Positions 49,104 through 58,478 of a DNA stretch of 59,262 nucleotides are shown in pieces (positions within the stretch are counted from its first letter, which is position 1; every line of letters starts with the position of its first letter). This stretch comes from CAYJAZ01 sp964370095. GTDB lineage: Bacteria > Desulfobacterota > Desulfovibrionia > Desulfovibrionales > Desulfovibrionaceae. The position numbers and the translations under genes are program-made. The notes below the pieces were generated by a model. The model was not told where the DNA came from. It ran no database searches and worked only from the letters and a program-made list of their open reading frames with translations. The DNA lies in the NCBI GenBank assembly GCA_964370095.1, contig CAYJHJ010000003.1, positions 1 to 59,262 on the forward strand, read 5' to 3'.

Positions 49104-50509
49104 AAAAAACAAGCAATGTCATTTGTCTTATTTTAATAGTTATTTCAATAATTTTCACACTGTATAATTTATTGAGTAAGCCAACAATGATGCGTGGCAA
49201 ACCGGCAAGCATGGCACCTTCTGCAAGCGTTTTTCGTGTTGAAACAGGTTCAATCCCAATTTATATTGAAACAGTTGCAACCCTAATTCCTTTTCAAAGC
49301 ATTACTTTAAAAAGTAAAGTTGCAGGCACAGTCGAATATCTATCAGATGAATTTGAAACAGGTGCTATAATCACAAAAAATACCACACTATTATCCCTTC
49401 AAAAACGTGATTATGAAAATGCTGTAAGAAAATTAGAGGCAACACTTGCAAAGACTAAAGCTGATTATGATGTTGAACTTGGCTATCAAAAAATAGTGCA
49501 AGAAGAATTGAAACAACTAGAAGGAATAATGGCAACAAGTGCGGCTCGTGATGAGCTGCACACTGAGCTTACTTTAAGAAAACCTCAACTCAATCAAGTG
49601 CTTTCAGATTTGGCAATAGCAGAAGCAAACTTGCTTGATGCAAAATATGATTTAGAAGAAACAGAAATTAAAGCACCTTTTGATGCACTTATTTTGACAA
49701 GAGCTGTTTCTATAGGTCAGCATATTTCAGCAAACGAAACTTTGGCAGAACTTGTTTCAGTGAGTAAATATTTAGCAGATGTTGCTATTCCGATTGATGC
49801 TTTATATAACAATGATCTTCTTACTTATAAAAATAAAGAAGTGCCTATTGAAGTTATAACAAATTATGGTGAAAAATGGGAAGGAAAGCTTGAGCAAATT
49901 GTGAGTGCCCTCACCACTGATTCACGGATGGGTAAAGTTATTGTAAGCGTTGAAGACCCGCTTGCTCTTTTAGAAAACAATAATAAAGTTCCGCTTCTTT
50001 TGGGCGATCAAGTAAATATTCGCATTTTGGCAGGAAGCTATGATGATGTTATAAAGCTTCCGCGTTCAGCTGTATTTAATAATGAAAATATATGGCTTGT
50101 GAATAGTGAAAATATTCTAAAATATAAAAAAATTGATATAGTCTGGAGTGATGGTGATAATGTTTATGTAAAAGGTTCACAGCTGCCAAATAATTCATTG
50201 GTTTTACACTCCGGCATAAATAATCCTGTAGAAAACTTGGCTATAAAACCAACAATCATAAACCTCACTGAAGAAGAAAAAGCTGAAGAAGAAAGGCTTT
50301 ACCAAGAAAGATTGTCAGAAAAACAATTGTCGCAAGATGGCGGAATGAAGAGTATGCAAGCAAATCCGCAGGTAAACGAAGGTATGCCGCGTGGTGATGG
50401 TGCAGCACGAGGCGAAGCTGTGGGCAGTGGAGAGGGAAGAAGAAGGCAAAGACCTGAAAATGCTAATTCACAAAGGCAAAATAAGCAAAGCCCTATGAAT
50501 GAGGAATAA
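49100..50509 (+). CDS. RND efflux periplasmic adaptor (HlyD/MFP family)
   Basis: This 469-residue membrane-fusion protein has an N-terminal membrane anchor (residues 7-27) and a lipoyl-like half (TLIPFQSITLKSKVAGTVEYL). A long hairpin of two helices follows (about 105-185: LEATLAKTKADYDVELGYQKIVQEELK), then the second lipoyl half (EIKAPFDALILTRAVSIGQHIS) and beta-barrel and membrane-proximal domains. It ends with an unusual low-complexity, Gly/Arg/Gln-rich tail of about 55 residues. It links channel and pump. Confidence 0.9.
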   Translation: MKKTSNVICLILIVISIIFTLYNLLSKPTMMRGKPASMAPSASVFRVETGSIPIYIETVATLIPFQSITLKSKVAGTVEYLSDEFETGAIITKNTTLLSLQKRDYENAVRKLEATLAKTKADYDVELGYQKIVQEELKQLEGIMATSAARDELHTELTLRKPQLNQVLSDLAIAEANLLDAKYDLEETEIKAPFDALILTRAVSIGQHISANETLAELVSVSKYLADVAIPIDALYNNDLLTYKNKEVPIEVITNYGEKWEGKLEQIVSALTTDSRMGKVIVSVEDPLALLENNNKVPLLLGDQVNIRILAGSYDDVIKLPRSAVFNNENIWLVNSENILKYKKIDIVWSDGDNVYVKGSQLPNNSLVLHSGINNPVENLAIKPTIINLTEEEKAEEERLYQERLSEKQLSQDGGMKSMQANPQVNEGMPRGDGAARGEAVGSGEGRRRQRPENANSQRQNKQSPMNEE

Positions 50510-50513
50510 TTTT

Positions 50514-53500
50514 ATGCAAGAGAATAAAAATTCAAAAAGAATTTCCTCAAAAAGAATTTGGCAAGGTGCTATCGCTTGGATGGTGCAAAATTCGGTTGCT
50601 GCAAATCTGTTGATGATGTCAATGCTTGTGGGAGGAACAATCTTTCTTACTTCTATGCACCAAGAAATTATGCCTTCAACAGAAGTTGACACAGTAAACA
50701 TAAGCCTATCTCTTTCAGGTGCAAGCCCTGAAGAAATTGAAACAAGCATGGTTCAAGTGGTTGAAGCAAATGTGCGTGATGTTGAAAATGTTGATGAAAT
50801 AACTTCAAGAATACGCGGAAATGGCTCTGCCACAGTTTCTGTTACTATGGTAGAAGGTGCGGACAGAGATAGATTTTTACAAGATATTCAAAATGAAATT
50901 TCACGTATAAGAAGTTTTCCTGATGAAGCTGAAACCCCTGTTGTTGCTATAAATAAAAGAATAACAAATGTTATGTCGATTATACTTTATGGCTCTGACG
51001 ATGTTTTGTTTTTGCAAGAATGGGCTGAAATAGTAAAAGATGAACTTATAGCAAAGCCCAATATATCACAAGTTGATATAGATAATAATTTCGATCGTGA
51101 AATTCAAGTTGAAATTCCACAAAACATCTTAAGAAAATATAATCTCACGCTTGATGAGGTTTCTTCTGCTATAAAAAATGCTTCAATTGAACAAGGTGCA
51201 GGCAATATTGAAACTATACACGGCGATATTTCAATAAATTTTGATGACAGAAGAGATTTTGCACAAGAATTTGGAGAAATTGCAATATTAACTCCATCAG
51301 ATGGCTCTCGCCTTTTACTTTCTGATATTGCAAGTATCAAAGAAACATTTTCAGAAGCTCGTTCTTGGTCAAACTATAATAATTCAGCTGCCTTACTTAT
51401 TGATGTTTCAAGCACGGGCGGGCAAAAACCTGCAACAGTTGCAAGGGAAGCACAAGAGGTTATTGAAGATCTAAACACCCGTCTTCCTGCGGGCTTGAAG
51501 CTTGACATTCAATCAAACTATGCCGATGATTTTGCTGAACGTGGGCAATTATTGATGAACAATGCCCTTTTGGGTATTGTGCTTGTTTTTTTATGTTTGG
51601 CATTGTTTTTACAACCAAAACTTGCTTTATGGGTAAGCCTTGGTATTCCTACTGCAATATTAGGCTCTTTTTTATTTCTTAATCCGTATGGATCATCTGT
51701 AAATATGGTAACAATGTTTGCCTTTATTTTAACTTTGGGTATTGTTGTTGATGATGCGATTGTTGTTGGAGAAAATATTCATATTTGGCGCCGCAAAGGC
51801 TACAATAGGGCAGAAGCCGCAGTTTTGGGAACAAAAGAAATTGTTGCCCCTGTTGTATTTAGTATTTTAACAAATATAGTAGCATTTCTTCCAATTATGT
51901 TTTTGCCGGGAACAATGGGTAAAACCTATCAAGCTATTGTGCCTGTTATTGTTTGCGTTTTTATCTGTTCTTTGGTTGAAAGTCTTTTTGTTTTACCTTG
52001 CCATTTAGCTCATGAAAAACCACCTAAAAATAATTCTTTCTTTTTTAAAATTTCTGCACTTCAAAGAAGGTTTAGTTCAAAGTTTACTGAAAAAGTGGAA
52101 AAGTTTTATGGACCAATGCTTTATAAAATTTTTGAGAATAAATATATAATCGTAACAGCTTGTTTTTGCTTGCTTGCAATATCTTCATCTTTCGGAATTT
52201 CAGGAAAAATGGGAATGGAGCTTATGCCAAAAGAAGATCAAGATTATGCTTATTTCACAGTAACAATGCCTTCAGGCACTTCAAAAGCACAATTAAGCCT
52301 TATTGAAAAAAATGTTGCTCAAGCAGCACAGCAAGTTATAAATGAAAATGGCAAAGAAGAACTTGCAAGCGGTGTGTATATCAGTGTTAGGGGTGAAACT
52401 ATATCAGCAAGAATTTATTTAACTGATGAAAAAATTCGCCCGCTTACCACCTCAGAGGTTACTACATTATGGCAAAGAGCCACAGGCGAAATAAGAAATG
52501 CTGAAGCAATAACCTTTGAAGCAGGCCGAGGAAAAGGTGGTGCAGGCAAAGATTTAACTTTCCGCCTTACACACAGAGATAATGAACTTTTGCAAAGTGC
52601 GGCGGAAGACTTGGCGGCAGAAATGCGCGAATATTCAATAGTTTCAGAAATTGAAACAGGCACTTCGGAAACAGTGAAAGAATATACAGTAAAAATAACT
52701 CCTACAGGTGAAAAATTAGGCTTTACTTCAACACAAATCAGCCAGCAAGTTCGTTCTGCTTTTGAGGGTGTAAGTGTGCTTACACAACAAAGAGGCAGAG
52801 ATGAAATTACTGTGCGTTTACGCCTTCCCGAAGAAGAAAGAGCCAATGAAAATGCTTTTGTAAACCTTATTATAAGAACACCCAATGATAATGAAGTTTT
52901 CTTGAGGGATATTGTTGAAATAAGCACTACAGTAATTCCTACTTCAATTCAAAGGATTGAAGGGCAAAGAACGCTTTCTGTTGCAGCAAAAGTTGACCCA
53001 CGCACAGAAGCAGGAAAAATATACACAGAAATTGAAGAAAACTTTTTGCCTGTTTTAGCCGGGAATTATCCTGGTTTAACATGGTCAAAAGGGGGTATGC
53101 AAAAAGATATTGATGATAGCATGGGTTCACTCTATCAAAGTATAATATTTGTTTTATTTGCAGTTTATGTGCTTTTAGCCATTCCTTTCAAATCATATAC
53201 TCAACCCCTTATCATTATGGCAGCAATTCCATTTGCTGTAATTGGTGCTGTTTTCGGGCATTATATAATGGGCTATTCGCTTGGTGTTGTTTCATTTTTA
53301 GGTGTTTTGGCTCTTTGCGGTCTGGTTGTAAATGATTCACTTGTGCTTATTGATTTTGCAAACAAAGAAATGCGTAAAGGTGCAGATGCACGCTCAGCTA
53401 TGTATGCAGCAGGATTAAGAAGGTTTAGGCCTATTATGCTTACAACGCTTACTACTTTTATAGGGCTTTCTCCTATGCTTTTAGAAAGCTCGCCACAAGC

Positions 53501-53633
53501 GGTTACTATGATACCTGTTGCTATTTCTTTAGCATTTGGAATTTTGTTTGCAACAATAATAACTTTGGCACTTGTGCCTGCATTATATGTTATTTTAGAT
53601 GATTTAAAAAAGTCTTATTTGGCAGGTAGTTAG
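50514..53633 (+). CDS. RND efflux transporter (HAE-type inner-membrane pump)
   Basis: This roughly 1039-residue proton-driven pump has 12 membrane helices and two large periplasmic loops, of the AcrB/MexB superfamily. TM4 carries the relay aspartates in LTLGIVVDDAIVVGENI, and the C-terminal half has GLVVNDSLVLIDFANKEM. The lineage looks like the single-chain hydrophobe/amphiphile exporters, not the heavy-metal CzcA group, because the metal DFG-DGA-type residues are absent. ATG 50514 has a GAGGAA site; ATG 50499 lies over that site. Substrates could be bile salts or drugs. Confidence 0.92.
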   Translation: MQENKNSKRISSKRIWQGAIAWMVQNSVAANLLMMSMLVGGTIFLTSMHQEIMPSTEVDTVNISLSLSGASPEEIETSMVQVVEANVRDVENVDEITSRIRGNGSATVSVTMVEGADRDRFLQDIQNEISRIRSFPDEAETPVVAINKRITNVMSIILYGSDDVLFLQEWAEIVKDELIAKPNISQVDIDNNFDREIQVEIPQNILRKYNLTLDEVSSAIKNASIEQGAGNIETIHGDISINFDDRRDFAQEFGEIAILTPSDGSRLLLSDIASIKETFSEARSWSNYNNSAALLIDVSSTGGQKPATVAREAQEVIEDLNTRLPAGLKLDIQSNYADDFAERGQLLMNNALLGIVLVFLCLALFLQPKLALWVSLGIPTAILGSFLFLNPYGSSVNMVTMFAFILTLGIVVDDAIVVGENIHIWRRKGYNRAEAAVLGTKEIVAPVVFSILTNIVAFLPIMFLPGTMGKTYQAIVPVIVCVFICSLVESLFVLPCHLAHEKPPKNNSFFFKISALQRRFSSKFTEKVEKFYGPMLYKIFENKYIIVTACFCLLAISSSFGISGKMGMELMPKEDQDYAYFTVTMPSGTSKAQLSLIEKNVAQAAQQVINENGKEELASGVYISVRGETISARIYLTDEKIRPLTTSEVTTLWQRATGEIRNAEAITFEAGRGKGGAGKDLTFRLTHRDNELLQSAAEDLAAEMREYSIVSEIETGTSETVKEYTVKITPTGEKLGFTSTQISQQVRSAFEGVSVLTQQRGRDEITVRLRLPEEERANENAFVNLIIRTPNDNEVFLRDIVEISTTVIPTSIQRIEGQRTLSVAAKVDPRTEAGKIYTEIEENFLPVLAGNYPGLTWSKGGMQKDIDDSMGSLYQSIIFVLFAVYVLLAIPFKSYTQPLIIMAAIPFAVIGAVFGHYIMGYSLGVVSFLGVLALCGLVVNDSLVLIDFANKEMRKGADARSAMYAAGLRRFRPIMLTTLTTFIGLSPMLLESSPQAVTMIPVAISLAFGILFATIITLALVPALYVILDDLKKSYLAGS

Positions 53634-53662
53634 ATAAATAATTTTTATCAACAAATAAAAAA

Positions 53663-53692
53663 ATTGCTAAAAAATGATTTGACTTTAGCAAT
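53663..53692 (+). terminator. Hairpin after the efflux operon
   Basis: ATTGCTAAA pairs with TTTAGCAAT around a 12-base loop. There is no T run, so it may be a weak terminator or an operator for the next operon, whose promoter may be TTGACT-N18-TAAATT at 53679-53708. Confidence 0.35.
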
Positions 53693-53770
53693 ATAGTCAT
53701 GCTAAATTAGTTTTGTTAATCAAACTTTTATTTATTCAGTAAATAAATTTAAGTGTTTTGGAGAAGATTA

Positions 53771-54907
53771 GTGGATTATTCACAAGAGCTTGAAGATTGT
53801 ATATTTGAATTAGAAAAAACTTCATATATACCTGATTATTTTAAAAATCTTTTTAAAGAAATTGAACAGAATCATGCCCAAGAAGGAAGAAAAAGAGTTG
53901 GCATTATAGGAGATGAATTTTATTCTCTTTATGTACGTGCTTTTGGTTTGACACCTGTTTTACTAAACGGTGGAAGCTTCTATGAAGGCGAAAATGCAAG
54001 CCATATTTTTCCACAAATCAGTGATCCCATTGCAAAATCAACTTTAGGTTCACTATTAAATGACGAAAAAAAAATATTCAGCAATCTTGATGCTCTTTTG
54101 ATTTCTGCCAGTAATGACAGTTATAAAAAAATTATCCACTATTTGGAAGATTTAGATTTAAATATTATTAAAGTAGAGCCCCCATCATATATACTTGAAA
54201 AAATGCCTTTTAATTATGCAACTTCGCAAATTAAAGTTTTGAATGCTCTCAGCAAGGTGGCAAACACTCGTTTCAGCAGTAAAAAATTAAAAAATGAATT
54301 ATCAAGCTATAAAAAAGCATATGAAATTACTCAAACTGGAAAATACAAAGCAATTCCAACCTTTATGCAAGATTTTTTATTGCAAACTCTTTATCTGGAA
54401 AACAATAAAAAACTTTGGCTTGATGAAATAAATAAATATCTTGAAAAAATTGAAGACTTGCCGCAAAACAATTTTTTTGTGTTGATGGGATCGGGTGTAA
54501 AATTTCCAAGCAGTAAAATCTATAAAATTTTTAACGAAGTGGGAATTACGCACTTTGAAAATCAGTGTTTGGATTTTCCGGATTATCATAAAATCCCTTT
54601 AAAAATTACTTCTTATGGGCTTTTGAAAGAATGCTTTAAATACCAATATAAAAAAACTTTCAGCGCGGCAACGCTTTCAAAGAGTAATAATATTATAATT
54701 CCAACACAAGTAAAAGGAATTATTTATTATTTGCTTAAGGGGCAGATTTCAGAAGCTTATGAAGCAGAGCAAATAGAGAAAGTTGCCTTAAGTCAATCAA
54801 TTCCATTTTTATGTATTGAAACAGATTATACAAATACGGATAATGAGCAAATAAAAATTAGAATTGAAGCCTTTTATGAAATGCTAAAAAATAAATCTTC
54901 AGTATAG
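53771..54907 (+). CDS. Cluster-less paralogue of the 2-hydroxyacyl-CoA dehydratase D family
   Basis: This 378-residue protein aligns along its length with the protein at 56348, most clearly at the end (IPFLCIETDYTNTDNEQIKIRIEAFYEML against IPLLRVETDFSTEDVEQIKIRFEAFIEMI). The cluster-binding cysteines are lost: ISDPIAKSTLG replaces RDACPLVKASAG, SASNDSYKK replaces MTCEGKRKS, and LLKGQISEAYE replaces VLRGCIPFDFE. It should not hold the Fe-S cluster, so it may be a structural partner, as HgdA-type subunits are, or a regulator. The GTG at 53771 is preferred, 7 bases after GGAG. First gene of the operon. Confidence 0.75.
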   Translation: MDYSQELEDCIFELEKTSYIPDYFKNLFKEIEQNHAQEGRKRVGIIGDEFYSLYVRAFGLTPVLLNGGSFYEGENASHIFPQISDPIAKSTLGSLLNDEKKIFSNLDALLISASNDSYKKIIHYLEDLDLNIIKVEPPSYILEKMPFNYATSQIKVLNALSKVANTRFSSKKLKNELSSYKKAYEITQTGKYKAIPTFMQDFLLQTLYLENNKKLWLDEINKYLEKIEDLPQNNFFVLMGSGVKFPSSKIYKIFNEVGITHFENQCLDFPDYHKIPLKITSYGLLKECFKYQYKKTFSAATLSKSNNIIIPTQVKGIIYYLLKGQISEAYEAEQIEKVALSQSIPFLCIETDYTNTDNEQIKIRIEAFYEMLKNKSSV

Positions 54908-54919
54908 GAGAAAATACTT

Positions 54920-55501
54920 ATGTATATTATAGGGGTTGTAAATCAAACTAAAAACTTTATTTTAAATCTTTGGCTTGATAAGAACTGGAGGAAGTTTATT
55001 ATTTATTCTATTGTTTTTCTCTGTATATTTTTCTATGTTTCACGAACATTAAATTCAATGATAAGGCGTGATAGCATTACGCTTCCTTCTTATATTGAAT
55101 CTGCAATTGGCTATATGTATGCTGAGCAAAATAAACTTTATGCCGAACGCATGCTTGCACGACAACAGCAGCAACAGCAAGGTCAGCAAGGCCAGCAACG
55201 TGAAGGTCAGCAAGGCCAACAGGGCAATGTTCAGCAGCGTGAGGGTCAGCAAGCTCAGCAACAAGCTCAGCAACAAGCTCAGCAAGAACAGCAAAGAGCA
55301 CCAAACAGAGGTGGTAATAAAACAGTTTATCTTCCACTCACAGCTTTTGTTATAGTTATGCAACTTATTGCTATGTCTGCTATTTGTTGTACAATTATCT
55401 TCTTGATTTATAGAAGGTTTACTAAAGATAATGTGCCGCCATTGCCGATTATGTCGTCAAAAGGAGTAGATTTTAAGGGTGTAAGTTTAAATGAAAAATA
55501 A
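54920..55501 (+). CDS. Two-helix membrane protein with periplasmic Gln-rich repeats
   Basis: This 193-residue protein has membrane helices at about 26-42 and 138-163, with a loop between them that is likely outside. The loop (about 82-132) is a run of Gln-rich repeats such as GQQGQQREG and AQQQAQQ, encoded by near-repeated DNA (55160-55300), so length variation is likely. A short cytoplasmic tail follows. No domain is recognised. It overlaps the next gene by 11 bases, so it is co-translated with the NapH-like protein and may be its membrane partner. Confidence 0.7.
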   Translation: MYIIGVVNQTKNFILNLWLDKNWRKFIIYSIVFLCIFFYVSRTLNSMIRRDSITLPSYIESAIGYMYAEQNKLYAERMLARQQQQQQGQQGQQREGQQGQQGNVQQREGQQAQQQAQQQAQQEQQRAPNRGGNKTVYLPLTAFVIVMQLIAMSAICCTIIFLIYRRFTKDNVPPLPIMSSKGVDFKGVSLNEK

Positions 55502-56369
55502 TAAGATTACGCATATACGTCTTTTGACTATATTTGGTTTTTTTCTTTTCTTGACTTTTGGCAGGCACCTTGTAGGTACGCAATCCTCAATTATTTTGCC
55601 ATTAGTAAACTGTGAATATGTAGGCGATGGAACAACAAGAGCAGCCTGTTTGGTAATCATTAAACTCGCTGGATATTATACTCTTACAGGTTTGTTAATA
55701 TTGTCTGTTCCAATTATATTAGCTCTTCTTTTCGGGCGTTTATGGTGTGGTTATACTTGCCCTGTGGGTTTCATACAAGATATAGTTACCATTGTACGTC
55801 AAAAGCTAAAGATACCTCAAGTAAACTTTTCCCCTAAAATAGTGCCTCTGATAACTCTTGCAAAATGGTATTTACTTTTTTATCTTTTCTTTTATGATCC
55901 TTGTAATTTGTGCCCAATTCCTTATTTTACCACAACTCCTGGTGGCTATGTAAGTTATGATAATACAACAGGTATTTTTTGGGCAGTTGTTTTCTTAACA
56001 CTGGTATTTATTAATGATAAAGCCTTTTGCAGATTTTGCCCTATAGGAACATTAATCGGCCTTGTAAACAGAAAAAGCGGAAGCAGGTTGAAAAAATGCG
56101 GTGCAGCATGCACACATTGCAGGGCTTGTTTAGAAGCATGCCCAATGGATATTCAACAAGTGTATGAAGACCGTGAAAATGAAGATATTACGCACCCTGA
56201 CTGCCTATTTTGCTTAAAATGTGTTGAAGCATGCCCTGAAAAAAATGCCTTGCGCTATGAATTATTCGGCCAAAAAATTGCTGAGTCAAAAAGGCATATC
56301 CCAATTGAACCACTAAAAGCCCCACAAACAAGAGATATAAACGAAAAATGGAACAAAGAAACCACATAG
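55491..56369 (+). CDS. NapH/CcoG-like membrane ferredoxin (polyferredoxin)
   Basis: This 292-residue inner-membrane protein has four or five helices, with two NosR/NapH-type motifs on the cytoplasmic side, LWCGYTCPVGF near residue 86 and AFCRFCPIGTL near 179. A C-terminal dicluster ferredoxin follows (CGAACTHCRACLEACP and CLFCLKCVEACP, about 203-250). Such proteins pass electrons from the quinone pool or a membrane donor to cytoplasmic or periplasmic acceptors. An extra membrane CNLC pair lies near 140. In this operon it may feed the activator and dehydratase-like protein. It overlaps both neighbours. Confidence 0.85.
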   Translation: MKNNKITHIRLLTIFGFFLFLTFGRHLVGTQSSIILPLVNCEYVGDGTTRAACLVIIKLAGYYTLTGLLILSVPIILALLFGRLWCGYTCPVGFIQDIVTIVRQKLKIPQVNFSPKIVPLITLAKWYLLFYLFFYDPCNLCPIPYFTTTPGGYVSYDNTTGIFWAVVFLTLVFINDKAFCRFCPIGTLIGLVNRKSGSRLKKCGAACTHCRACLEACPMDIQQVYEDRENEDITHPDCLFCLKCVEACPEKNALRYELFGQKIAESKRHIPIEPLKAPQTRDINEKWNKETT

Positions 56370-57613
56370 ACAGCACTATAGACAGCACTAAGGCAAGGTA
56401 TATAAGAAATATTGAAAGGGTTGCCAATGTTGCCATTGAAACCATTGCAAATGATATAGATTTATCTTTTTATAAAGAAGTATATAAAGAAGCTTTTTGT
56501 CAATTTGAGGCAACTGAAAAAAAATATATAGGCTCATACTGCGTGATGATACCTGATGAAGTTATTTATGCTTTAGGCTATATTCCTTTACGTCTTTGTG
56601 CAGGGCATCAAATTCCTTCCTATCTTGGTGAAGAAATTATTCCTCGTGATGCTTGCCCCTTGGTTAAAGCTTCAGCCGGTTTTCATGCCATGAAGATATT
56701 GCCTATCTATAATCAATGTGAACTTGCAATTATGCCAATGACTTGCGAAGGCAAAAGAAAAAGTGCCGAAGTTTTGGCTGAATTTATTCCTATTGTTCCA
56801 GTGCCTGTTTTGATGTCAAAAGATAATTCTTCTTTTGAAAAAATGATCAAAACTCTTATTGGGCTTATTAAAACTTTAGAGATTCAAACCGGCAGTAAGC
56901 TTTCAAATAAAAAATTAAAAGAAGCGTGTTTTGCAATTAATGCTGCTCAAAATCAAGCATATAGATTGCAAGAAAAGCTGTTTTCAAAACACCCTCAAAT
57001 TAAAGGTTCTGAAGTGATGTTCACTCTCAATTCCTTTATTTACACAGAGCCAAAAAAATGGGAAGAAGCCACAAAAAAACTAATTGCAGATATTGAAAAA
57101 AGAGAAGAAAACCCCAAAATACCCAAAAGAAGCAAGCCAAGAATTTTTATTGCCGGCTCTCCCATATCTTTTCCTAATTTCAAAGTTCCGCTTATGATTG
57201 AAGAACTTGGCGGGCAAATTGTAGGCGATGAGTCATGCCTTTCAGGGCGTCTTTTGTATGACCCTGTTGTTTTGAATGACTATAGTACAGCAGGAATTAT
57301 TCGCTCTTTGGTGGCTCGTTATATTGCTGCTTGCACATGCCCTGTGTTTGACAATATTGACGACAGACTTTGCAGTTTAAAAACAAAACTTGAAGAAACA
57401 AAAGCAGAAGGTATTATTTATCATGTTTTGCGTGGTTGTATTCCTTTTGATTTTGAATTGGCTGCTATGGAAGCATTTGCCGAAAAAGAAGATATTCCTT
57501 TGCTTAGGGTTGAAACAGACTTTAGCACTGAAGATGTTGAACAAATAAAAATTCGTTTTGAAGCATTTATTGAAATGATTGAACAAAGAAAAAGAAATGC
57601 TTTAATAAAATAG
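56348..57613 (+). CDS. 2-hydroxyacyl-CoA dehydratase D / double-cubane cluster protein
   Basis: This 421-residue Fe-S protein of the HgdB/BcrB/DCCP family keeps three family cysteine sites (C of RDACPLVKASAG, of MPMTCEGKRK and of VLRGCIPFDFE), and further cysteines at LCAGHQ, YNQCELA, ESCLSGR and ACTCPVF, allowing a larger cluster as in double-cubane proteins. These proteins receive a very low-potential electron from an ATP-driven activator, here the next gene. Classic substrates are 2-hydroxyacyl-CoA thioesters; DCCP types reduce small molecules. With no CoA-transferase or second active subunit nearby, the DCCP type is more likely. Start ATG 56348 overlaps the upstream stop by 22 bases. Confidence 0.82.
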   Translation: MEQRNHIDSTIDSTKARYIRNIERVANVAIETIANDIDLSFYKEVYKEAFCQFEATEKKYIGSYCVMIPDEVIYALGYIPLRLCAGHQIPSYLGEEIIPRDACPLVKASAGFHAMKILPIYNQCELAIMPMTCEGKRKSAEVLAEFIPIVPVPVLMSKDNSSFEKMIKTLIGLIKTLEIQTGSKLSNKKLKEACFAINAAQNQAYRLQEKLFSKHPQIKGSEVMFTLNSFIYTEPKKWEEATKKLIADIEKREENPKIPKRSKPRIFIAGSPISFPNFKVPLMIEELGGQIVGDESCLSGRLLYDPVVLNDYSTAGIIRSLVARYIAACTCPVFDNIDDRLCSLKTKLEETKAEGIIYHVLRGCIPFDFELAAMEAFAEKEDIPLLRVETDFSTEDVEQIKIRFEAFIEMIEQRKRNALIK

Positions 57614-57623
57614 GAGAAAAGTC

Positions 57624-58478
57624 TTGTCTAAATATTATTTAGGTTTTGATGGAGGTTCCACTTACATTAAAGCCGCTCTTATAAAAGAAAATGAAGTTGT
57701 TGCTGTTAAAGTTATGTCTACCGGTATAGACAATGACGCAACAACCGAAAAAATGCTTGAACTTATGGTAGAAGAAGCAAAAATTAATCGTGAAGATATT
57801 GCCTTTATCACAGCAACAGGCTATAGTAGGCGTTCTATTTCTTTGGCGGATGATACTATTTCAGAAATTACAGCCCATGCAACCGGTGTTCAAATGACAG
57901 CACCTGATGGCATGAAACCCGCTATGATTATTGATATAGGCGGGCAAGACAGTAAAATTATTGCTCTTGCACCTGATGGCAGTGTTAAAAACTTTATTAT
58001 GAATGATAAATGTGCAGCCGGCACAGGAAAATTTATTGAAGTTATTGCAAGCGTGCTTGAAACAACTATTGATAAAGTTGCCACACATTCGGCTGAAAGT
58101 AAAAATCCATGTCAAATCAACTCAACTTGTGTTGTTTTTGCTCAAACTGAAATTATTTCTCTTATTGCTCAGAAAAAAAGCCGTGCCGATATTTTATGCG
58201 GTATGCATATTTCAATGGCAAGCAGAATTGCAAAGCTTGCCAGAAGATATAAAGGCGAAGGCAAAATTCTTATGACAGGTGGCGGAGCCTTGAATGATGG
58301 TTTACGCCTTGCCATTGAAGATGCTTTGATGTGCGATGTTTATCCTGCAGTATATCCGCAATTTAACGGTGCAATAGGTGCTGCATTGATCGCTTGTGAG
58401 CAAGAAAAAGCTGCTAAGCTTGTTGAAGAGCAGGGTATAAGTCAGGCACAACAAGAACTTGAAATAGGTTCAAAATAA
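57624..58478 (+). CDS. BadF/BadG/HgdC-type ATP-dependent activator
   Basis: This 284-residue ASKHA-fold homodimer has the phosphate loop YLGFDGGSTYIKAAL at the start, the cluster cysteine in NDKCAAGTGKFIEV near residue 128 and a second in INSTCVVFAQTE near 170, which together hold one bridging 4Fe-4S. ATP hydrolysis drives a low-potential electron into the partner protein encoded just before. The start is TTG 57624 after AGGAGAAAAG. Length and motifs are those of a functional activator. Confidence 0.92.
   Translation: MSKYYLGFDGGSTYIKAALIKENEVVAVKVMSTGIDNDATTEKMLELMVEEAKINREDIAFITATGYSRRSISLADDTISEITAHATGVQMTAPDGMKPAMIIDIGGQDSKIIALAPDGSVKNFIMNDKCAAGTGKFIEVIASVLETTIDKVATHSAESKNPCQINSTCVVFAQTEIISLIAQKKSRADILCGMHISMASRIAKLARRYKGEGKILMTGGGALNDGLRLAIEDALMCDVYPAVYPQFNGAIGAALIACEQEKAAKLVEEQGISQAQQELEIGSK

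Noticed and set aside
52415..52927. 170-codon minus-strand frame
   Set aside because: Antisense to the RND pump; Ser/Val-rich, without start signals.
55160..55300. CRISPR-like or satellite repeat
   Set aside because: The units are short, irregular, in frame, and encode Gln-rich protein; there are no spacers.
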